From an uncultured Bacteroidales bacterium (GTDB lineage: Bacteria > Bacteroidota > Bacteroidia > Bacteroidales > Bacteroidaceae): 51,462 nucleotides of DNA. The translations under genes and the position numbers were made by a program. This document shows positions 25,686 to 33,247 of this stretch, one piece after another. The first letter of the stretch is position 1. Each line of letters opens with the position of its first letter. Under the pieces are notes generated by a model, which saw nothing but the letters and a program-made list of their open reading frames with translations, was not told where the DNA came from and made no database searches. Location of the stretch: the NCBI GenBank assembly GCA_902763885.1, contig CACWTU010000016.1:1-51462 (forward strand), given 5' to 3'.

Positions 25686-26354
25686 ATGAATACAATATCA
25701 TTGAATAATGAGCCAAATTCTATGAAAGAGATTAGGATGCTCAGTCATGTTACATGGAAAGAGTTAGTTGCAATGCTTGTGCGTACAGATGAGGAGTTCC
25801 TTCATGATGTATTTGGAGAATATGATCCGTTACGCCAGAATCATGCTGTAAGGTTTATCATTTTGCAGAAGGATGATCGCTATTTTGTTACTTTGGAGTT
25901 TGTCTGGCGTGAAGGTGAAAAATATTACAGATCACAGAATACTCAGGAATTCTTTAGCTTGGAGTATTTACCCCAGTTTGTATGGGATGGCCTTCAAGGA
26001 CCGAATCAAGCATATTCCGTTATGCTTCATGCGTCGGAAATAAGCGAATACAAAACCCTAGTATTGAACTATAAGGACAATAAGGTCAAGATTATTGATA
26101 GTGTTGATGGCCTTATTGAACTGGTTCGTTCCCAACTTAAAAAATCTAAAGCTGACTCCGGTTCTTATTCTGTGGAGATAATCCCGCAAAAGCTGCTCAC
26201 AAAAGTTGTTGTCTATTATGATGGCTTCAATCGTTATGAGTGTCTGTCTTTCTATACTGTTTATGCCAATGACTTGGATTATGATCAAAAAAATGATCTG
26301 GCAGATGGCAAGACAGTTACTGTTAATCTGGTTTACAAGAAAACTCTGTTCTAA
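25686..26354 (+). CDS. Unknown soluble protein, 222 aa
   Basis: I do not recognise this protein. It has mixed alpha/beta composition, no signal peptide and no membrane helix. A helical opening ('VTWKELVAMLVRTDEEFLHD') is followed by strands ('AVRFIILQKDDRYFVTLEFV'). It shares its last base with the start of the next gene (TAATG), so it is part of the same operon. Confidence 0.65.
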   Translation: MNTISLNNEPNSMKEIRMLSHVTWKELVAMLVRTDEEFLHDVFGEYDPLRQNHAVRFIILQKDDRYFVTLEFVWREGEKYYRSQNTQEFFSLEYLPQFVWDGLQGPNQAYSVMLHASEISEYKTLVLNYKDNKVKIIDSVDGLIELVRSQLKKSKADSGSYSVEIIPQKLLTKVVVYYDGFNRYECLSFYTVYANDLDYDQKNDLADGKTVTVNLVYKKTLF

Positions 26355-26770
26355 TGTACTACATTGATATTATTAGACGCCAATACCCATACGAGATGAT
26401 GGGAATGGATAAGGATGAGTCTTACGAGTTTTATCGTAACAAACTTTTGGAACACTACATGCCAGGCCTCAACGGCCAGTGTATGTCAGAGGGCAAAGCA
26501 ATAGAGGCTGCTGGTATTGTACTAAATGAGATGGTGGCTCTTCATGAGGATCGTTGTGATCACATTAATTCTGACCTTGAGATACATCTATATGCAGAAT
26601 GGCTTAAAATAAATCGTCACCAGTTTTGGTCTTTCAATATAGACAATCTTGCAAGAATCTTGGGAAATGGAATTTATACATGGTGCAGAAATCACAAAAA
26701 AGAAAATAGCTTGATCATCAGTGAAAGCCTTCTTATTGCGATAGAACAACTACCTTGGATCCATAGATAG
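26354..26770 (+). CDS. Unknown helical protein, 138 aa
   Basis: I do not recognise this protein. It is predicted mainly helical, with no signal or membrane segment, and contains 'AIEAAGIVLNEMVALHEDRC' and a Trp-rich part ('WLKINRHQFWSFNIDNL'). The start overlaps the previous stop by one base. A strong terminator follows 12 bp after its stop, so it is the last gene of block 2. Confidence 0.65.
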   Translation: MYYIDIIRRQYPYEMMGMDKDESYEFYRNKLLEHYMPGLNGQCMSEGKAIEAAGIVLNEMVALHEDRCDHINSDLEIHLYAEWLKINRHQFWSFNIDNLARILGNGIYTWCRNHKKENSLIISESLLIAIEQLPWIHR

Positions 26771-26782
26771 GCTGAAAAAAAA

Positions 26783-26817
26783 GAGCTGAGACATGATGAA
26801 TCTCAGCTCCTTTTTTT
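26783..26817. terminator. Bidirectional intrinsic terminator after block 2
   Basis: GAGCTGAGA (26783-26791) pairs with TCTCAGCTC (26801-26809), with an A-run before and a T-run (26811-26817) after. It sits between the convergent block-2 operon and a minus-strand small-peptide gene, and can serve both. Confidence 0.9.
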
Positions 26818-26829
26818 GATGTGTCTCCA

Positions 26830-26970
26830 TTAATCATCAGGACGATTCCAGGTTTGAACTGCTCCGGCAATTGTGGCAACTTTGATTGCTGGAGTAAGTG
26901 CGGGGCAAGCAGCGCAAAGAGCGACTCCGCCTAAAAACATTCCCACTGCTAAAATCTTGTTCTTGCTCAT
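26830..26970 (-). CDS. Small hydrophobic peptide, 46 aa
   Basis: The ATG at 26970 opens 'MSKNKILAVGMFLGGVALCA' and the frame ends 'NRPDD' at TAA 26830. It has a basic N-terminus, one Gly/Ala-rich hydrophobic helix with FLGG, and two Cys. It lies alone on the minus strand facing a bidirectional terminator. It could be a small membrane protein, or a peptide with a GG-type processing site, since C39-type peptidases are encoded nearby. I cannot assign a function. Confidence 0.5.
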   Translation of the reverse strand: MSKNKILAVGMFLGGVALCAACPALTPAIKVATIAGAVQTWNRPDD

Positions 26971-27265
26971 ATCGTTTGTTTTTTGTGGTTTACATCTATA
27001 AAGAGTCGACATCTTTTAAATTATATCATTTAATTCCAACTTTTTTGATGGTATTCTGTTTTTCTTCAAATATCATATTGCTTTATATCCTAAGTGTTAA
27101 TCCTGTCAGAGGGTCGATTACTTTTTCATTTTCTCTCATGGCATGTTCTCAAATATAAGGACAAGAGATTCATTATGTGAATAAATGATATTTTTTTATG
27201 CTTTTCAGATAGAAAAGTAGGTTTTCATTCCTCTTGTATAGTGTAGGACCCCAAAACAGGAGATT

Positions 27266-28255
27266 ATGAAAACAGATTCAAGCATAGAAAGAGAGTGGCT
27301 CCGTAGGATGAATTCAAAGAATCCTGCGGTCAGAGATAATAGCAAGGAGGCTCCCCTTAAGGCGGCGGTTGAGACTGCTGAATCTGCTAAACCAGAGCCC
27401 CAGAAAGGTAATGGATTCAGTGATGTGGCCGGAATGGATGAACTTAAGCGTCTTGTCACTGAGGGATTCATCAATGTTCTCAATAACCGCGAATGTGCAC
27501 AGGCATACGGCATTACACCGCCCAGTCTGCTTTTTTACGGTCCTGCAGGATGTGGTAAAACCTACTTCATAGAAAAAATATCGGAGGAGGTCCACATAAA
27601 TTATATAAAAGTCGTGCCTGATGACTTGGCATCGACGCTTATTCACGGTACTCAGGAGAAAATCGGTGAGTTGTTCCGTCAGGCAGAGAAGAAGGCTCCT
27701 ACGCTGTTGTTCTTTGATGAATTTGATGCAATGGTTCCTACCAGGACCAATGATGAACGAAACTACCAGAACGGTGAAGTAAACGAATTCCTTTGTATGC
27801 TGAACAATGCATCACAGAAGGGGGTGTATGTGCTTGCTGCCACTAACCATCCGGAGCGTATAGATAAAGCTGTCTTGCGCTCGGGTCGCATTGATGAGAT
27901 AATCTATGTGGATATGCCAGATGTGAAGGCGCGTGAGAGTCTTTTCCGGCTGGAACTTTCAAAACGTCCGGTGTCTGATGACATTGATTATGCGCGGTTG
28001 GCAATTCTCTCGGAGGGTTATAACTGTAGCGACATAAGCTATATCGTGAAAGAGTCTTCACGTAAGATGTTCAATGAGAGTATCAGGGACAAGGAAAAGC
28101 CATATTGTCTGATTTCCCAAACAATATTGGAAGAGTCCATTGCGGCTAAGGTTCCGTCGGTTAGCAGCCGTGACCTGAAGGAGTTTGAGCGGCTGCGTAT
28201 GGAGTTCTCTCCAAAGGATGAGGGGTGTAGACGTAAGGCTGTGGGATTTGTATGA
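27266..28255 (+). CDS. Classical AAA ATPase
   Basis: This is a 329-residue AAA protein of the VPS4/FtsH-like classical type. A 50-residue charged N-terminal tail precedes the 'FSDVAGMDELKRLV' segment. Walker A is 'GPAGCGKT' (92-99), Walker B 'LLFFDEFD' (147-154), and the second region of homology is 'NHPERIDKAVLRSGRIDE'. All catalytic features look intact. No protease or membrane domain is fused. It heads a same-strand set with two YbjN-like proteins, a membrane protein, a WG-repeat protein and a vWA protein. I infer a chaperone-like ATPase serving that module. Confidence 0.88.
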   Translation: MKTDSSIEREWLRRMNSKNPAVRDNSKEAPLKAAVETAESAKPEPQKGNGFSDVAGMDELKRLVTEGFINVLNNRECAQAYGITPPSLLFYGPAGCGKTYFIEKISEEVHINYIKVVPDDLASTLIHGTQEKIGELFRQAEKKAPTLLFFDEFDAMVPTRTNDERNYQNGEVNEFLCMLNNASQKGVYVLAATNHPERIDKAVLRSGRIDEIIYVDMPDVKARESLFRLELSKRPVSDDIDYARLAILSEGYNCSDISYIVKESSRKMFNESIRDKEKPYCLISQTILEESIAAKVPSVSSRDLKEFERLRMEFSPKDEGCRRKAVGFV

Positions 28256-28293
28256 GCTGTAATGACACGTTATTAACTTAAAGATGATCGGTT

Positions 28294-28713
28294 ATGAAAG
28301 AGGAAGTACTGAATACGCTCAAGAAGATGGGATTTGAGCTTGATGAATTAGGCGAACTGGGCTATGGCTTTGAGTATGAAGGTCACCGTCTGGTCTATAT
28401 GTTTAGTGAAAACGACGAGACATTTCTGAACATTGCAGTTCCATATGCTCAGGAGATAGATACGGATAATGAACTACCGTATTACCAGATAATGGATCAT
28501 ATCAACTCCAAACTCAAGTATGTCAAGGCATATAGGATTGGTGATGATATATGGTTGTTTGTGGAACGTGAGTTGTTTGAGGGTGAGAACCTGAATGATT
28601 CACTTATTAGCGTAATTAACCATCTTGATGCAGGCTTGAACATACTTCATAGAACAATGGAGATGTTAAAGGATGAGGATGATTCTGATGATACCGGTGA
28701 TTCTGATGAGTGA
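28294..28713 (+). CDS. YbjN-like small acidic protein (paralogue 1)
   Basis: This is a 139-residue protein with the helix-strand pattern of YbjN/type-III-chaperone-like folds: 'LKKMGFELDELGELGYGFEY', then 'ETFLNIAVPYAQEID', a helical middle and an Asp-rich tail (DEDDSDDTGDSDE). It shares pattern and length with the next gene. I infer an adaptor or chaperone for the AAA or vWA proteins of this block. The family call is by resemblance only. Confidence 0.55.
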   Translation: MKEEVLNTLKKMGFELDELGELGYGFEYEGHRLVYMFSENDETFLNIAVPYAQEIDTDNELPYYQIMDHINSKLKYVKAYRIGDDIWLFVERELFEGENLNDSLISVINHLDAGLNILHRTMEMLKDEDDSDDTGDSDE

Positions 28714-28749
28714 TGACAGATATGTGTAATTAATTGAATCAATTGCGTT

Positions 28750-29151
28750 ATGACAAAGAAAGAAGAGATAATTGCAGCATTGAAAAGAATGGGATACAGT
28801 CCTGAATCAGATGATGAGGGGGATATAGTTCTCATGTATCAGATGAAGATACTGTATCTGTTTCCCGGAAATGAGGATGAATCATACGTGTCCGTTATGC
28901 TCCCCAGGTTTCATGATATAAAGGAGGATGAAGAGTCTTTGACATTAGCGGTTTGCAATAAACTAAACCGTGAACTGAAGGTTGTCAAGACTTATCTGGA
29001 TGAGGGCTTCAAGTCTATAACGGCTGTGTGCGAATTCTATTATAATGATGATGATTCACTGGAGAACGGCATTAAGAAATCTCTTAATGTAATAGGTGTA
29101 ATACGGACTTTCTTCAGGAGAGCTATTGAAGATTTATCTGATGACACTTGA
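28750..29151 (+). CDS. YbjN-like small acidic protein (paralogue 2)
   Basis: This is a 133-residue paralogue of the preceding gene: 'LKRMGYSPESDDEGDIVLMY', then 'SYVSVMLPRFHDIKEDEE', the 'LNRELKVVKTY' segment matching 'LNSKLKYVKAY'-like spacing in its neighbour, and an acidic end. Duplicate copies in tandem suggest a heterodimer. The same caution applies to the family call. Confidence 0.55.
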   Translation: MTKKEEIIAALKRMGYSPESDDEGDIVLMYQMKILYLFPGNEDESYVSVMLPRFHDIKEDEESLTLAVCNKLNRELKVVKTYLDEGFKSITAVCEFYYNDDDSLENGIKKSLNVIGVIRTFFRRAIEDLSDDT

Positions 29152-29201
29152 TAGATTGTAAATTATGTACTCTCTATATAATAAACGGACTTAAAAACTA
29201 A

Positions 29202-29642
29202 ATGATTATGATTACGATTTGTCTTTTGATTCTTGCCTTCTGGTTCTTGGGTAAACCGGTAGGCCATTTGGTAAGTAAACTGGGTGATGTAGACTGGAAA
29301 AACCTGACCCATACCGCTTGGGATAACATAGTGAAGTACTCCAAGAAAGCTGGTAGGCAGGCTACACGGATGGCACTCTATTTCTACTACACTATGACGG
29401 AGGGTGAACTCACTACAGGTGAAAAGGCTCTGGTTTACGGAGGTATAATCTATGTGATGGTTCCAAATGATCTGTTACCACGAAAGGTACTGGGACTGCT
29501 GGGCGTTGCTGATGATGCTGCTATAGCTGCATTTGTCTATAACAAGATAAAGAACAACATCACCCCCGATATTGAGGCCAGAGTAGGAGAGACGCTGGAC
29601 CGTTGGTTCGGGTATGAGATAATATCTGATGTTAAAGCTTAA
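29202..29642 (+). CDS. DUF1232 membrane protein
   Basis: This is a 146-residue protein. An N-terminal membrane helix ('MITICLLILAFWFLG') is followed by a soluble linker and then the DUF1232 (YkvA) core: 'GEKALVYGGIIYVMVPNDLL' and 'LGVADDAAIAAFVYNKIK', with the conserved P-x-D-x-[LI]-P and D-D pairs. The family's function is unknown. A second ATG six bases downstream is an alternative start. Confidence 0.8.
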   Translation: MIMITICLLILAFWFLGKPVGHLVSKLGDVDWKNLTHTAWDNIVKYSKKAGRQATRMALYFYYTMTEGELTTGEKALVYGGIIYVMVPNDLLPRKVLGLLGVADDAAIAAFVYNKIKNNITPDIEARVGETLDRWFGYEIISDVKA

Positions 29643-29652
29643 ATAACATATT

Positions 29653-30489
29653 ATGAATAAGATTGATGAGATATACGAGTATCTGAGACAATACGCTTAT
29701 CCGTATTATGAGGGGGCTCGCGGTTCTTACAGGTTGGATATGGAGGATTCGGCATTCAGAGGCGTATTGGATTCTCTGTCTATCGATGAGCTTAAAGAGT
29801 TGCACTCCAAGATGGATGGCGACGGTTGCCCTTACAGGCTTTATCTTAAGGTCAAGGGTTTGCTAAAAAAGAAAGAATCTGATAAGATGCAGCTTATTCC
29901 CACTGTGTGTCTGCTGGATTGGTATGTAACAAACAGCCGTCCGTTCAAGGCTAAGGCTATCGATGAACTTAAAAAGAGATATGGCAATGAGGAACACACT
30001 ATGAGATGTGACATTCTCAAGGCGTTCATGGCTGGTAGGGTCAAGGAGATGGAATGGGCGGCACGCAAGCTGCGTGACAACTGGATTGAGTCTTTCTCTG
30101 AGTCGGTTCGCCAGCGTTGGGAACAGTCGCATAACCAACAACTAGGGTATGTGATACTGCGTCATTTCCCGGATTCTTACATCCTTGAACAGCAGGAAGA
30201 GCTGGCTGAAGCAACCAAATACGCATATGTGTGTGCTAAGGTAGGCTCTACACCGGGTTTTGAGATTGATACAAACAAGTTGAGCATACCGGACCAGTTT
30301 TATGTGGCTGCCAAGCTGGACCTGCCGGTCAAATCGGAGAACATGGAGAAACTCCTTAACAAATACATGAGAGGATCATTTGTGTCTCCGATTGATTTCG
30401 GACTGATTTGCTGGGCTCTTGGTAAGATGGGAATGACTTATCTACTGATGCGGTGCGGGGCTAAACTGGTAAATAATAACAAACAATGA
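29653..30489 (+). CDS. Unknown soluble helical protein, 278 aa
   Basis: I do not recognise this protein. It is predicted mostly helical, with no signal or membrane segment. It contains 'IDELKELHSKMDGDGCPYRL', 'AIDELKKRYGNEEHTMRCDI' and a C-terminal 'PIDFGLICWALGKMGMTYLL'. It overlaps the next gene by ATGA, so it is translationally coupled to the WG-repeat protein. Confidence 0.65.
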   Translation: MNKIDEIYEYLRQYAYPYYEGARGSYRLDMEDSAFRGVLDSLSIDELKELHSKMDGDGCPYRLYLKVKGLLKKKESDKMQLIPTVCLLDWYVTNSRPFKAKAIDELKKRYGNEEHTMRCDILKAFMAGRVKEMEWAARKLRDNWIESFSESVRQRWEQSHNQQLGYVILRHFPDSYILEQQEELAEATKYAYVCAKVGSTPGFEIDTNKLSIPDQFYVAAKLDLPVKSENMEKLLNKYMRGSFVSPIDFGLICWALGKMGMTYLLMRCGAKLVNNNKQ

Positions 30490-31568
30490 ATAGTATAACT
30501 ATGAAAAAGAATCTGAAAGATGTACTAAACATCACCTGGAAGGCGGGTGTTAGTTTGATTGGACTTCTTGTGCTTATCCTACTGGTAAGGATAGGATCAA
30601 GATGGTGTCATTATTATACGGGGCGTGCCGAATGGCGGGATAAGACTTTATCGGCCAATATTGTGGTGCGTGCCTACAACAGTGGTAAGGTACGTGTTTA
30701 CAATAAACAAACAAAGCGGTACACAACCCCTAAACTGTGTTGGGTGGCGGGCACCCCTAAGCGGGATAGCTTGACTGTGTTCTGTGACCGGGACGGGTAT
30801 CGTGGTTTCCTCAATGTGAATACAGGGGAGATTGTGATTCCGGCACAGTACGGTAAGGCTTGGGTATTCTCTGAAGGGCTGGCAGCGGTAGAGTATGATA
30901 AGAAGAAACTGGGATTCATAAACCATGACAATGAAATGGTTATTGAAGATGTGGCTCATGAATCCGGATTCTTTGACTATGTGTTCAAGGACGGATTCTG
31001 CACGGTTATGATTTGGGATGACAAGACCGATGAAAGGATATATTCAGTTTACAGCAGAAAGACATTGGGAAAAGTTGGCGAGTATCATTATATCAACCAA
31101 CTTGAAAGGAGTAGCTATATGATAGCGCGCAGTGATGAAGGTTACTGGCTGTTGGACAGTGTATATGAGAGTGTGTTTGATGAACCTTATGATTACATGG
31201 AGGAGGTAAACGCTGCAGACGGTGTCTTTGCAACGCGTAACTATGTGAAACAATACTTTGATTTTGACGGGACATTGTTGGAACCGTTTGTGATAGACGG
31301 TATAGAGAGGCTGAATTATGTAACCGGACTTACGGATGCCAGTTCGGAATATGACCAGGATGTAGTTCTGGAATTTGAGCCGGATCTGGTAGCATATAGG
31401 GTGAATGACAATTACGGATTGATGAACGCCCACACCGGAAAGATTATCACACTGGCCAGATATGGCGAAATATACATGATCTCAAAAGAGCTGTTGCGCG
31501 CAGAAGTGAATTACAGCAACAATGAAAGTGTGCTGTTGGACAGGAACGGTAAAGAGATATCAGAGTAA
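30486..31568 (+). CDS. Membrane-anchored WG-repeat protein
   Basis: This is a 360-residue protein with one N-terminal membrane helix (about residues 20-40, 'AGVSLIGLLVLILLVRIG') and WG/KWG-type beta repeats over about 95-355: 'GYRGFLNVNTGEIVIPAQYG', 'LGFINHDNEMVIE', 'YGLMNAHTGKIITLARYG'. WG repeats usually form beta-propeller-like interaction surfaces. An internal ATG at 30501 is an alternative start, but the ATGA overlap favours 30486. It probably displays a sensor or binding domain outside the cytoplasm. Confidence 0.8.
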   Translation: MNSITMKKNLKDVLNITWKAGVSLIGLLVLILLVRIGSRWCHYYTGRAEWRDKTLSANIVVRAYNSGKVRVYNKQTKRYTTPKLCWVAGTPKRDSLTVFCDRDGYRGFLNVNTGEIVIPAQYGKAWVFSEGLAAVEYDKKKLGFINHDNEMVIEDVAHESGFFDYVFKDGFCTVMIWDDKTDERIYSVYSRKTLGKVGEYHYINQLERSSYMIARSDEGYWLLDSVYESVFDEPYDYMEEVNAADGVFATRNYVKQYFDFDGTLLEPFVIDGIERLNYVTGLTDASSEYDQDVVLEFEPDLVAYRVNDNYGLMNAHTGKIITLARYGEIYMISKELLRAEVNYSNNESVLLDRNGKEISE

Positions 31569-31602
31569 GTGGTTAATAAATTAAATTATAATTAAACGAA
31601 CT

Positions 31603-32340
31603 ATGGAAAAGGAAGAGAAGAAAAAGACCAGGACACAGGTATATAATGTGATAATAATGGATAAGAGCGGATCTATGGAAAGTATCCGTGATGCCGCAAT
31701 TAGCGGGTTTAATGAAACTCTGGCGGGAATTAAGAAGGCTCAAGAGAAGTTTTCCGATACTCAGGATCATTTTGTGTCCTTGCTCACCTTCTGTGACTGT
31801 GAGAGAAAATATGTTTTTGATAAGGTTCCGGTGTCAGATGCGCATCCATTGACCAGAGATGATTATGAGCCATGCTGTTGCACACCGTTATATGATGCAA
31901 TGGGATTCACTCTGACCACTACGCATAACTACGTAAAGAACATAGAAGATTGCGTTATCGTGGTTACAATAATAACAGATGGAATGGAAAACGCATCAAA
32001 AGAATACACTGGCCAGAATGTGAAGCAGTTGGTGGAAAGGCTCAAGGGGGAAGGCTGGACATTTACCTATATGGGCGCTAATCAGGATTCATTCTATGTC
32101 GCATCCAATCTGGCGTTGCGTAATGCACGTAACTTTGACTATTCAGAGGAGGGGACTATAGACAGTATGAAAAAGGACGCAAAGGCTAGAATGAATTTCT
32201 TCTCCCGTTTGGCTAACTTCAAAATCAATGAATTCAATATGTATATGGATGATGAACCACCGATGGATGCTACCGAGCGTAGAAACCGCTATACTGCGAT
32301 GGCAGATGAGGCTTTTGATGAGGAAGAGAAGAAGAATTGA
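31603..32340 (+). CDS. vWA-domain protein
   Basis: This is a 245-residue von Willebrand A domain protein. The MIDAS residues are present: D20-K-S22-G-S24 ('IIMDKSGSME'), T94 ('CTPLYDA') and D126 ('ITDGMEN'). The domain fills about residues 12-190, followed by a charged helical tail. No signal peptide is seen, so it is likely cytoplasmic. vWA proteins paired with AAA ATPases (for example MoxR) act in complex assembly and in several conflict systems; here it ends the AAA/YbjN/WG block. Confidence 0.88.
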   Translation: MEKEEKKKTRTQVYNVIIMDKSGSMESIRDAAISGFNETLAGIKKAQEKFSDTQDHFVSLLTFCDCERKYVFDKVPVSDAHPLTRDDYEPCCCTPLYDAMGFTLTTTHNYVKNIEDCVIVVTIITDGMENASKEYTGQNVKQLVERLKGEGWTFTYMGANQDSFYVASNLALRNARNFDYSEEGTIDSMKKDAKARMNFFSRLANFKINEFNMYMDDEPPMDATERRNRYTAMADEAFDEEEKKN

Positions 32341-32414
32341 ATAGTATTATTTCTTGTGGTAAAGATTCTAAGCTAGACAGCAATAACACAGGAGCTGTAA
32401 CTGGTAATAACTAG

Positions 32415-33200
32415 TCAAAAGATAAAGGTTTTAGGACGGGATTGCTTCTTCTTTTGGGCAATCTCGTCTTGCATGCGGGCTGTTGCTTTCTTAAAGAAAT
32501 AAGATATCAGATACTCGTCTGTGCCTTCTGTTCTGATAGCTCTGAGTGCTTCAATGTAAGCTGATTTGTCCTGTTGGGGGATGATTATGATGGGATGACC
32601 CATCTTTTGGAGAATAAAGTTCGAGAACAGACGGCCCAACCTGCCGTTACCGTCACGGAACGGATGCAGATACTCATAGAAACCGTGGAATCTTGCTGCT
32701 ATTATCACAGGGTGTATTGTGGCGGCATCAATCTGTTTCTGGGTCGATGCCAACAAATCGGGAACCTTAGCTACCAGTAACTCATGCTGGCCGAACACAG
32801 TATCTCCGGCAGCCATATCCTTATCTGTATATTGGCCCGGAACAGCGCCCGGATGCCGGTATGAGATAGTGTGCAGAGTAAGCAACCTGTGAGTTTCCTT
32901 AAGTAGTTCTTCTGATAAAGTGTAATCCAAGTGTGAGAACAAATACTCATAAGCCTGGAAATGGTCCAGAATCTCAAATGCCTCAAACAGAGTCTTACCC
33001 TTGGGAATAAGCCCCAACCCCTTCTCCTTGAGCTCGCGGGTATCATTAACAGTGAAAGAGTTTCCCTCTATGGCGCAACTATGAGCAGAGAACAGAACCT
33101 CATTGTACTGCCTCAAGTCCTCAACGGACATTCTATCAGATATGTAACTCCGATAGATATCCAGTAGTTCATTATATTGGGCTATCTCTTTCTCAAACAT
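32415..33200 (-). CDS. Fic-domain protein with N-terminal inhibitory motif (class II)
   Basis: This is a 261-residue protein. The Fic core has 'HPFRDGNGRLGR' (179-190), matching HPFx[D/E]GN[G/K]R with the catalytic His. Near the N-terminus, 'SCAIEGN' (41-47) fits the [S/T]xxxE[G/N] inhibitory motif, whose Glu blocks ATP binding until relieved. Fic enzymes transfer AMP, or less often other phosphate groups, to proteins. It faces the vWA gene convergently and is therefore its own transcription unit. It has a near-core codon look and may be part of the island edge. Confidence 0.9.
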   Translation of the reverse strand: MFEKEIAQYNELLDIYRSYISDRMSVEDLRQYNEVLFSAHSCAIEGNSFTVNDTRELKEKGLGLIPKGKTLFEAFEILDHFQAYEYLFSHLDYTLSEELLKETHRLLTLHTISYRHPGAVPGQYTDKDMAAGDTVFGQHELLVAKVPDLLASTQKQIDAATIHPVIIAARFHGFYEYLHPFRDGNGRLGRLFSNFILQKMGHPIIIIPQQDKSAYIEALRAIRTEGTDEYLISYFFKKATARMQDEIAQKKKQSRPKTFIF

Positions 33201-33247
33201 GTTTGCAAATTAAGGTAAAGTCTTGCAAATAACAAAATACTGCCCCA

